Part shown: positions 7,957 through 14,375 of the stretch, piece after piece | How positions within the stretch are numbered: position 1 is the first letter of the stretch | Layout: every line of letters begins with the position of its first letter | Origin: Verrucomicrobiota bacterium | Lineage (GTDB): Bacteria; Verrucomicrobiota; Verrucomicrobiia; Chthoniobacterales; Terrimicrobiaceae | Length of the DNA stretch: 18,682 nucleotides | Direction: 5' to 3' | Assembly (NCBI GenBank): GCA_026398285.1 | Contig: JAPLTI010000030.1 | Coordinates: forward strand, 1 to 18,682 | The notes under the pieces: model-generated | Told to the model about the DNA's origin: nothing | What the model saw: only the letters and a program-made list of their open reading frames with translations | Databases searched by the model: none | Position numbers and translations under genes: made by a program

Positions 7957-8483
7957 TCAGGGCTTTTGAAAAAGAGGCAGAAATTTTGCATACCCCTGCT
8001 TTTCGAGTTCCTCTTTGGGTATAAAACGCAGAGCTGCTGAGTTGATGCAGTAACGCATCCTTGTCGGAGCAGGACCGTCGGGGAAAACATGGCCCAAATG
8101 CAACGCATTCCTGTCGGAGCAGGCCCATCAGGGAAAACATGGCCCAAATGCGAGTTACCCTCCACTGAGCGCACCTCGACGCGCTCCATGCCATGGGTGA
8201 CATCGACCTTCTCCTCAATCGTCTCAGCTTTGAGGGGACGAATGAAGCTCGGCCACCCTGTTCCTGAATCGAACTTGTCCAGCGAACTGAACAACGGCTC
8301 GCCGGAAATAATGCAAACATAGATCCCCTCGCGCTTGTTGTCCCAATACTCGTTGCGGAACGGAGGTTCGGTTCCGCACTGCATGGTGACATGTTCTTGA
8401 AGTGGCGTGAGAGTGGGCTTGGTGTCTTCGGCTTTCACAAGAGGTAGAGTGGCTAAAAGAATTGCGGCTATTCGAATTTTCAC
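7957..8483 (-). pseudogene. msrB: Exported methionine-(R)-sulfoxide reductase MsrB, frame-shifted by a 50-bp duplication
   Basis: Reduces methionine-R-sulfoxide in proteins. From the GTG at 8483 the product starts with a signal peptide (VKIRIAAILLATLPLVKA, then EDTK), so it should work in the periplasm. The MsrB domain follows: CGTEPPFRNEYWDN, EPLFSSLDKFDSGTGWPSF, VDVTHGMERVEVRS and HLGHVFPDGPAPTGMR. Here a 50-bp tandem duplication changes the frame, and the written frame runs on to 7950 as unrelated sequence. Removing exactly one 50-bp unit gives 477 bases, a 158-residue protein ending RYCINSAALRF...LFQKP, with the catalytic Cys of RYCINS restored. The two CxxC zinc pairs usual in MsrB are missing (CIIS and SVEGNS instead), so it belongs to the zinc-free type. 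The start choice is supported by the signal peptide; a longer open frame upstream lacks any family match. Confidence 0.85.
8051..8150. repeat. 50-bp tandem direct duplication inside msrB
   Basis: Units 8051-8100 and 8101-8150 are adjacent and match at 44 of 50 positions by eye. Both end in GGGAAAACATGGCCCAAATG. Fifty is not a multiple of three, so the repeat breaks the msrB frame. Read as MsrB, three of the six differences are silent third-position changes in consecutive codons (CCT/CCC, GAT/GAC, GGG/GGT), two change Gly to Arg, and one is at the junction. Confidence 0.95.
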
Positions 8484-8652
8484 AAAGAACCCTAAACCAA
8501 ATTTTCGCTTTGCACAGGAAGTATGAAATTTTGCGCCTTTGTTTGCACGACGCTCCACGAGGAACTTGGAAAGAATGCCGCGGCTGAGGCGCGTGATTAT
8601 TTTACAAAAAAGTCTTTGTTCTTTGGGCTGCCGCGCGGTGTAGGGTAAGGAC

Positions 8653-10062
8653 ATGTCACATACAGACGCCGAACGAGGGACCCAAGGCAAGGCGCTGAGG
8701 GTGAATTTGGACAACGGATTTTATGGCACTTTCGCTGAAATCGGAGCCGGGCAGGAAGTCGCCCGACACTTCTTCTCAGCTGGTGGAGCGGCTGGAACGG
8801 TGGCGAAAACCATGTCGGCCTACGACATGACCTTCAGCGATGCCATCTATGGTCCTTCGCGCCGGTATGTAAGCCGCGAGCGTTTGGAGACCATGCTTGG
8901 CCATGAGCAAAAGCTCCTGATCGAGCGGTTGGGGGCTACAGCCGGCGACAATCGAAGATTCTTTGTTTTTGCAGACACCGTCGCAGCCCGCAGCTTCCGC
9001 CGCCACGACGAATCCCATGGCTGGATGGGCCTCCGTTTCCAACACGCCCCCCGTGCGAAATTCAGCGACATCATTCTCCATGTCCGCATGCTGGATGCTG
9101 AGAATCTACTCCAACAGGAAGCCCTCGGCATTGCCGGTGTGAATCTCATCTACGGCGCGGCGTTCAACCACCAAAATCCCCGCGCGCTCATCGGCTCGCT
9201 CCTTGATGACCTCAAGCCCGGTCGCATCGAAGTCGATATGATCCGCTTCTCCGGCCCTGCGTTCGCAGGTGTGGACAACCGCATCATGAGCCTCGAACTC
9301 GTTGTGCAAAAACTCACCCGTGCGACATTGTTCCGCCCGGATGGCGAGGTCGTGCAAGCATCCGACGCTTTTTACAAAAAACCCATCCTCGTCGAGCGTG
9401 GCAGCTTTCGGCCTGTCACCTATGTAACGAATGACATGCTTGACGGTGCCAAGCGACTCTTCGAACAGGAAAGCGGCGTCGCAGGCGCAGAACCCGCCAT
9501 TCTCATGGAGATCACCATGAAAAATCTCCTCTCCCACGGCCCGCTCGATCTCCAGGATTTCCTCGACCGCGTGGACCTCCTTGCAGCCCTCGGCCGCACC
9601 GTGCTCATCTCCGACTACGGTGAATACTATAAGCTGGTGAACTTCCTCACCCGTTACACGGAAGGCCCCATCGGCCTCCCCATGGGCATCCCCGGCCTGA
9701 ATGAGATTTTCAATTCCGAACACTACAACGACCTTGAAGGCGGAATCCTGGAAGCCCTCGGACGCCTCTTCAAACGAAATGTCCGGCTCTATGTTTATCC
9801 TTTCATCTCGCCGAATGGCGAACTCGTGACCTGTGGAAATTTCCGCACTCCTCCCGGCATGGAGAACCTTTACGAACATCTCCGGGTCAACCACCTAATC
9901 CGCCCCATCGAAGATTACCGCTCCGACTATCTTCAAATCCACTCTCCGAAGGTTCTGGAAATGATCGCCGCCGGAGACTCGACATGGGAATCCATGGTCC
10001 CCGAGGCTGCGAGGGATGTCATAAAAAAACGCGGGCTCTTCGGTGCGCCGAAACTTGCCTAA
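8653..10062 (+). CDS. Conserved protein of unknown function (about 470 residues)
   Basis: I recognise this as a widespread, highly conserved bacterial family but know of no proven function. Relatives are, as I remember, sometimes labelled nicotinate-nucleotide adenylyltransferase; I see no nucleotidyltransferase HxGH motif, so I do not use that name. The 469-residue protein has no signal peptide or membrane segment and looks cytoplasmic. Strongly patterned blocks include GTFAEIGAGQEVARHFF (25-41), KTMSAYDMTFSDAIYG (52-67), RYVSRERLETML (71-82), FFVFADTVAARSF (103-115), MIRFSGPAFAGVDNRIMSL (196-214), KKPILVERGSFRPVT (242-256), RTVLISDYGEYYKL (315-328) and GLPMGIPGLNEIF (341-353). An AAGG at 8647-8650 supports the ATG at 8653. 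cfa follows 32 bases downstream on the same strand, suggesting one transcript. The 169-base gap to msrB upstream is a divergent promoter region in which I find no convincing boxes. Confidence 0.85.
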   Translation: MSHTDAERGTQGKALRVNLDNGFYGTFAEIGAGQEVARHFFSAGGAAGTVAKTMSAYDMTFSDAIYGPSRRYVSRERLETMLGHEQKLLIERLGATAGDNRRFFVFADTVAARSFRRHDESHGWMGLRFQHAPRAKFSDIILHVRMLDAENLLQQEALGIAGVNLIYGAAFNHQNPRALIGSLLDDLKPGRIEVDMIRFSGPAFAGVDNRIMSLELVVQKLTRATLFRPDGEVVQASDAFYKKPILVERGSFRPVTYVTNDMLDGAKRLFEQESGVAGAEPAILMEITMKNLLSHGPLDLQDFLDRVDLLAALGRTVLISDYGEYYKLVNFLTRYTEGPIGLPMGIPGLNEIFNSEHYNDLEGGILEALGRLFKRNVRLYVYPFISPNGELVTCGNFRTPPGMENLYEHLRVNHLIRPIEDYRSDYLQIHSPKVLEMIAAGDSTWESMVPEAARDVIKKRGLFGAPKLA

Positions 10063-10094
10063 GGCACACGAGAACGCCATCGTCATAGGCTGAC

Positions 10095-11330
10095 ATGTTT
10101 TTCCGCCGACTCGTTCTCAATAGCTTCGCCAAACTCAAACTCGGCCGCCTCGAAGTCATCCTTCCGGATGGCGCTCGTGGCGTCTACGGCGGACTCGGCA
10201 CGGGCATTCAGGCGCGCATCGAGGTGAGTGATGAGAATTTCTTCAAGAGGTGTGTCCTCAACGGCCCGATTGGTTTCTCCGAAGCCTACATGGCTGGCGA
10301 ATGGACGACCGACGACCTCACCAAGGTCATCGCATGGTTCATCCTGAACGCCGACAACACACAGGCCCTGCAAACGCGCCAATCCCGTGGAACCGGCTTT
10401 TTCAATCTGCTCAATGCCGCCAACCGCGCCTTCCACATGCGCCGACCTAACAGCCGCACCATGAGCCGGAAAAACATCAGCGAGCACTACGATCTCAGCA
10501 ACGAATTCTTCCAACTCTGGCTCGATGCCTCCATGACCTATTCCAGCGCGTATTTCGAAGCCGCCGACGAGCCTCTCGAAACCGCCCAGAGCCGGAAATA
10601 CGACAAGCTCTGCAAACGCCTGCGCCTCGTCCCCTCCGACAGCGTCTTGGAAATTGGAAGCGGTTGGGGAGGCTTCAGCATGCACGCCGCAAAAAACTAC
10701 GGTTGCAAAATCACAACCGTCACCATCTCCCGCCAGCAATACGACGAAGCCTCGCGCCGCATTCAAGAAGCGGGTCTCGGCGAGAAAATCCAGCTCCTGC
10801 TCTGCGACTACCGCGACCTCCGTGGCCGTTTTGATAAGATCGCCTCCATCGAAATGCTCGAAGCCGTCGGGGATCGCTATGTGGACGGCTACTTCTCCAA
10901 AATCGATGAACTCCTGCATCCGCAGGGACTCCTCGGCCATCAAGCAATTCTCTGCCCCGACAACCAATATCCCATCCTCCGCGACGGCGTGGATTTCATC
11001 CAAAAGCACATCTTCCCCGGCTCCCTCCTCATGTGCAACGCACGCATCACCCGCGCCATGACATCCTGTGGTGACATGAATCTCTTCGAATACGAGGACA
11101 TGGCCCCCCACTACGCCCTCACCCTTCAACGCTGGGCCGAAACCTTCGAGTCGAAGCTCCCTGAAGTCCGCGCCCTTGGCTTCGACGAAACTTTCATCCG
11201 CAAATGGCGCTACTACCTGCGCTACTGCGAAGCCGCCTTCGGCACACGCCACATCACAGCGGCCCAAATGGTCTACTCCCGCCCCGACAACCTCTCCATC
11301 CCCTCGCCGATCTACCGACTCGGCGAGTAG
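10095..11330 (+). CDS. cfa: Cyclopropane-fatty-acyl-phospholipid synthase family methyltransferase
   Basis: Transfers a methylene from S-adenosylmethionine to double bonds of membrane phospholipid acyl chains; acts at the inner membrane surface. The 411 residues fit the family. An N-terminal lipid-binding region (about 1-120) contains GPIGFSEAYMAGEW. Then come ISEHYDLSNEFFQLWLD (128-144), MTYSSAYF, the SAM-binding glycine motif VLEIGSGWGGF (184-194), SIEMLEAVG (251-259), FIQKHIFPGS (301-310) and WRYYLRYCEAAFGTRHI, with Cys378 at the place of the E. coli active-site Cys354. All key blocks are intact. Homologous enzymes can instead make methyl-branched acids, so the exact product is not certain. 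It is probably co-transcribed with the unknown gene 32 bases upstream. Confidence 0.93.
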   Translation: MFFRRLVLNSFAKLKLGRLEVILPDGARGVYGGLGTGIQARIEVSDENFFKRCVLNGPIGFSEAYMAGEWTTDDLTKVIAWFILNADNTQALQTRQSRGTGFFNLLNAANRAFHMRRPNSRTMSRKNISEHYDLSNEFFQLWLDASMTYSSAYFEAADEPLETAQSRKYDKLCKRLRLVPSDSVLEIGSGWGGFSMHAAKNYGCKITTVTISRQQYDEASRRIQEAGLGEKIQLLLCDYRDLRGRFDKIASIEMLEAVGDRYVDGYFSKIDELLHPQGLLGHQAILCPDNQYPILRDGVDFIQKHIFPGSLLMCNARITRAMTSCGDMNLFEYEDMAPHYALTLQRWAETFESKLPEVRALGFDETFIRKWRYYLRYCEAAFGTRHITAAQMVYSRPDNLSIPSPIYRLGE

Positions 11331-11339
11331 GGAGTCTGA

Positions 11340-11375
11340 AATTCGGGGCCAACCGGATCGGTAGGCCGCCGAATT
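11340..11375. terminator. Probable bidirectional terminator hairpin between convergent cfa and glycoside hydrolase genes
   Basis: AATTCGG (11340-11346) pairs with CCGAATT (11369-11375), extended inward by GGCC/GGCC (11347-11350 with 11364-11367) around one bulged base, with a 13-base loop. It sits inside the 65-base gap between two convergent stop codons, which is where a shared terminator is expected. T-runs are short on both sides, so termination may be inefficient. Confidence 0.5.
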
Positions 11376-11395
11376 ATTGCTCAGATATCAAGGCT

Positions 11396-13441
11396 TCAAC
11401 CTTGGAGTTCCACCATTTGGTGACAGGAAAACTCCGGGATGCGGACTGTGACCATATCGCCGTTGCGCTCCAACTCGACGGCAACTCCGCCTGGCGCGAG
11501 GGTGGCTGTTTTAACCATTGGCAAGCGCAGCGTGACTTCGGCGTTGTGGAGAGGCGGAAGTTCCTCGATGACTTCGACGCTGCGGCCGCCGGAGGCGTTA
11601 CCGCCCGAGAGCTGAATGACGCCACCACGGCTGATTGTTGGAGCATAGAGCAGATGCAGGATGAAACGATCCTTCTGCGAAGTGAGGGATATGCGAGCTG
11701 TTGAAGGCAAGTTTGTTTGGAGCGAGATCCCATCCTTGAGAAATTCACGCAATGCGCGGACAATGAACTCACGGTAAGCGACCGCTCCGTAGGCGCGGTA
11801 GTGCAGGAAGACCGGATGCGCAAAATACAGGATGTTTCCGTGGCGCACACCGCAGTCAAAACCTGATGGCTCGAGTTGGTTCGGCGTGTGCTGGTGACTG
11901 CAGAAATGTTCCCAGGTGCGGTTGAAGTATGGGTCAAAGATTTGACCAAGCGATTGACCATTCGTAACGCGGATCCGGTGCGATCGACTATACATGATCT
12001 GAGGCATGTTGACGAATGGGGCGCGCAGCTCTGGAGTAGGCAGAACATAATCGTGGCCACGGTTTGGTTCGTCCTGCGGCGGATAGCTTGGGCTGAGGCC
12101 TTGATACTCGGCTCCGAGGTCAAACGCAAAAGCCTCACGACCTTTCCAAAGACCGCTCTCACCCGAGAGGACCAGCTTGCCGCCTTTTGCCAGATAGGCG
12201 TCCAACTTGGCTTTCAGCTCGTCGTCGATGCGAATGTCGTCGGGCAGAATGATGGCCTTGTAAGGCGAGAAATCCATCGTGCGGTCAATGAGACCGAAGA
12301 GGAAATGACTCTCGAGAAGAACCCGTCCAGCGCCGTCGTCGGGCCAATTGTTGCGCTCGTTGTGGTTTTCCGACTCACTGGAAAGAACGGCGATGTCGAA
12401 GACCTGCTTCGCATCGCGGCACCAGGGTTCCTTGTCGCGAACCTCGCGGTAGGCAGCTCCGATGACTTCGTAAGTTGAGGGATCAAGTTCTCCCGAGGGA
12501 TGCAACTGGTCACCGACGCTGCATTTTGCGCCATAAGCAAGCATGGCAGCGCATTCGTAGCGGAGAGCATTCGGATGTTTGTAGCCGCCGAACTCTCCCC
12601 AGGTGGTATGAAACTTCCCTGTCATTCCCAAAAACTCGAATGGCAAGTTGCATGTGTATTTCGCCGAGGTCGGGAAATGGTCATAGCCCCAACCACCAGT
12701 TGGCAGCGACTCCAACTCGAGGTGGCTGAAATAGGGCAAAATGTCATGCCGACCGCGAGGAATGTGGCCTCCATTGTGGAAGACCGGCATGTCTGAGCGA
12801 AGCGACTTCGCCGCCTCTGTGGTCAGGCGATAATATTTCTCAAGGGCGAGACGCGAGGACTCCTTGCGATCCTCCTCTTTCAGCGGGTCGAGGCCATTGG
12901 CTTTCATGAATTCCAGACTCCAACGGGTGCAGGACTGATATTGGCTGATGATGTCCAGAAAGATGCCATCACAATCAGGAAAGAGACGCACAGCCTCGCG
13001 GATCTGCTCGCAGAGATAGTCGAGATAGGGGCTGTGAAAATCCATCATATGAAAGCCAGCCTGCAGCGTGCGTTGCGCCCAACCCGTGTAGGCACCGTCC
13101 TTGTTCACCTCGCGCCATTCGGGGTGCTCATACGAGGCGAGGTTGTCCACGCCGGCAGAGAGATAGACCGGCGCGTTAATACCGGCTTCCTTTGTGGCGT
13201 CGTATTGCTTGCGAAGAAGATCGAAGCTCAGATGCGGATGGATTTTCCCAACTGTGGTTGGATGGTAGCTCCAACCATGGTGACACTTTGAGAAAAGAGT
13301 GATCGAATCCACCGCAGCGGCCTGCAGCGTGTCCTGCCATTTCTTTTTATCAAATTTACCACCGATGGAGGGAATATGCGGCGAGGTATGGAAATCGAGG
13401 TGGATTTGGCGGAAGCGGAGTGGATGGAATGAAGAACTCAT
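11396..13441 (-). CDS. Putative glycoside hydrolase (hypothetical glycosyl hydrolase 6 / beta-galactosidase-like)
   Basis: Likely carbohydrate-active enzyme of 681 residues. The N-terminal barrel has SITLFSKCHHGWSYHPT, GINAPVYLSAG, DGIFLDI (about 158-164) and HLELESLPTGGWG. This pattern is what I remember of the GHL6 family (PF14871 type), in which the Asp of FLDI and an acidic residue of the ELE block are candidate catalytic residues. The middle part (YKAIILPDDIRIDDELKAKLDAYLAKGG, then LVLSGESGLW) looks like the beta-galactosidase trimerisation or glutamine-amidotransferase-like domain that often follows. The end is a beta-rich domain. No signal peptide is visible, so it is probably cytoplasmic. 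I chose the ATG at 13441; a TTG at 13459 would add six residues. The substrate is unknown. It is divergent from an AraC regulator, which probably controls it. Confidence 0.8.
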   Translation of the reverse strand: MSSSFHPLRFRQIHLDFHTSPHIPSIGGKFDKKKWQDTLQAAAVDSITLFSKCHHGWSYHPTTVGKIHPHLSFDLLRKQYDATKEAGINAPVYLSAGVDNLASYEHPEWREVNKDGAYTGWAQRTLQAGFHMMDFHSPYLDYLCEQIREAVRLFPDCDGIFLDIISQYQSCTRWSLEFMKANGLDPLKEEDRKESSRLALEKYYRLTTEAAKSLRSDMPVFHNGGHIPRGRHDILPYFSHLELESLPTGGWGYDHFPTSAKYTCNLPFEFLGMTGKFHTTWGEFGGYKHPNALRYECAAMLAYGAKCSVGDQLHPSGELDPSTYEVIGAAYREVRDKEPWCRDAKQVFDIAVLSSESENHNERNNWPDDGAGRVLLESHFLFGLIDRTMDFSPYKAIILPDDIRIDDELKAKLDAYLAKGGKLVLSGESGLWKGREAFAFDLGAEYQGLSPSYPPQDEPNRGHDYVLPTPELRAPFVNMPQIMYSRSHRIRVTNGQSLGQIFDPYFNRTWEHFCSHQHTPNQLEPSGFDCGVRHGNILYFAHPVFLHYRAYGAVAYREFIVRALREFLKDGISLQTNLPSTARISLTSQKDRFILHLLYAPTISRGGVIQLSGGNASGGRSVEVIEELPPLHNAEVTLRLPMVKTATLAPGGVAVELERNGDMVTVRIPEFSCHQMVELQG

Positions 13442-13488
13442 GCCCCGCGAAAATCCCAAAACCCTCTTGCGCAGGCAATGCGTGAAAG

Positions 13489-13494
13489 ATTTTA
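13489..13494 (-). promoter_or_regulatory. Candidate -10 box for the glycoside hydrolase gene
   Basis: On the reverse strand the sequence reads TAAAAT, five of six matches to the sigma-70 -10 consensus, 47 bases before the ATG at 13441. A TTGTGT that could act as a poor -35 lies 15 bases upstream, inside the palindrome at 13496-13516. The weak -35 would suit an activator-dependent promoter. Read by eye only. Confidence 0.35.
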
Positions 13495-13495
13495 A

Positions 13496-13516
13496 TTTGT
13501 GTATGTTTTACACAAA
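13496..13516. promoter_or_regulatory. Perfect palindrome, candidate operator between glycoside hydrolase and AraC genes
   Basis: TTTGTGTA (13496-13503) and TACACAAA (13509-13516) are exact inverted repeats around TGTTT. It lies in the only non-coding gap between the two divergent genes, just upstream of a candidate -10 box for the hydrolase and about 10 bases before the chosen AraC start. The symmetry suggests a dimeric regulator. AraC proteins usually prefer direct repeats, so the binder may be another protein (a CRP- or GntR-like one) or this may be chance. Confidence 0.5.
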
Positions 13517-13526
13517 CCGCAATTCG

Positions 13527-14288
13527 ATGGACATCCGGGGAAGCTCGTTAGAAATGAGCCTCCGCATCCTCACATCGGACTTCGTAAATCTCACAAAATG
13601 GGCCAAAGGCGATCTGCGGGCGCCCTATTGGAGGCTTTACTGGAACGACAACTCGGGCGCCTCGATCACTATCGACAGTAAGACAATCCCCCTGCAGCCC
13701 GCACATTTCGTTCTCATCCCGCCGGAGACATCCTTCACCACCTGCCTGAAGCGGGAGACAAACCACTTTTATGTTCATTTTCTCACATCCCTCGTGTGGT
13801 CAGGCGCAGAGGCGGAGATTCTGGAGGCAACTCCCTCCGATCTCAAAACCCTGAATTGCGCATTACAGGAAAAAAATCCCGCTTCCTCTGCATGCCTCGT
13901 GGCCTCACTCGCCACGGGCCAACTTGCGCGCCTGGCACCTGAAAAATGGTCGCATTACGGGAATATGGACACACGGGTGCATGCAGCGATTCATAAAATT
14001 GAAGCGCACAGCCCCGGTGTCCCTTCCATTTCCAATCTGGCGAGGGAGGCGGGGATGAACACGAACGCCTTCATTCGACTCTTCCGCGAACGCACTGGTC
14101 TCACACCTGCCCTCTTCGCCCGTGAGCGCCGTATCGAAGTCGCATGTCTCCTCCTCCACCACAGTGCAAAAAGCATCGAAGAAATCGCTTCAGCATGTGG
14201 CTTCTGCGACCGCTACCACTTCACACACGCTTTCATCCGCTCACGCAAAACCTCCCCTGCGGCCTTCCGAAAACAAATCCAGCGCTGA
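13527..14288 (+). CDS. AraC family transcriptional regulator
   Basis: A 253-residue regulator. The C-terminal 100 residues carry two helix-turn-helix units: VPSISNLAREAGMNTNAFIRL with FRERTGLTPALFARERRIEVA, then SIEEIASACGFCDRYHFTHA with FIRSRKTSPAAFRKQ. This is the standard AraC/XylS DNA-binding domain. The N-terminal half (PYWRLYWNDNSGASITIDSKTIPLQPAHFVLIPPETSF) looks like a small cupin-type ligand-binding domain, which in relatives often senses a sugar. It is divergent from the glycoside hydrolase and so is probably its local activator. The start is uncertain: ATGs at 13503, 13527 and 13554 are in frame. I prefer 13527 because 13503 lies within the palindrome; none has a strong ribosome binding site. 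The 87-base gap to the convergent adaptor gene has no good terminator. Confidence 0.88.
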   Translation: MDIRGSSLEMSLRILTSDFVNLTKWAKGDLRAPYWRLYWNDNSGASITIDSKTIPLQPAHFVLIPPETSFTTCLKRETNHFYVHFLTSLVWSGAEAEILEATPSDLKTLNCALQEKNPASSACLVASLATGQLARLAPEKWSHYGNMDTRVHAAIHKIEAHSPGVPSISNLAREAGMNTNAFIRLFRERTGLTPALFARERRIEVACLLLHHSAKSIEEIASACGFCDRYHFTHAFIRSRKTSPAAFRKQIQR

Positions 14289-14375
14289 TTCAGTTCTTGC
14301 CGAGACTTTGCGAGAAAAAAGACGCGCAACTTCAGACGGTGTCAGCGGCGCTCGACTCGAAACTGGAGTCCAGAA

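Noticed and set aside
8051..8150. CRISPR or minisatellite array
   Set aside because: Only two adjacent units exist, without spacers, and both encode a recognisable piece of MsrB.
8616..8644. TTGTTC and TGTAGG as -35/-10 boxes for the unknown gene
   Set aside because: Transcription would begin about at the start codon, which conflicts with the AAGG ribosome binding site at 8647-8650; the -10 match is also poor.
9106..9894. Reverse-strand open frame (262 codons) opposite the conserved unknown gene
   Set aside because: The forward protein has clear conserved blocks here; the antisense translation shows none.
10083..11267. Long reverse-strand open frame (394 codons) opposite cfa
   Set aside because: It lies wholly antisense to an intact, well-recognised gene and its translation is low in recognisable motifs and rich in Ala, Glu, Gly and Val, as expected from the complement of codon-biased sequence.
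14354..14370. GACTC/GAGTC hairpin between the AraC and adaptor genes as a terminator
   Set aside because: The stem is only 5 bp, with a 7-base loop and no T-run on either strand.
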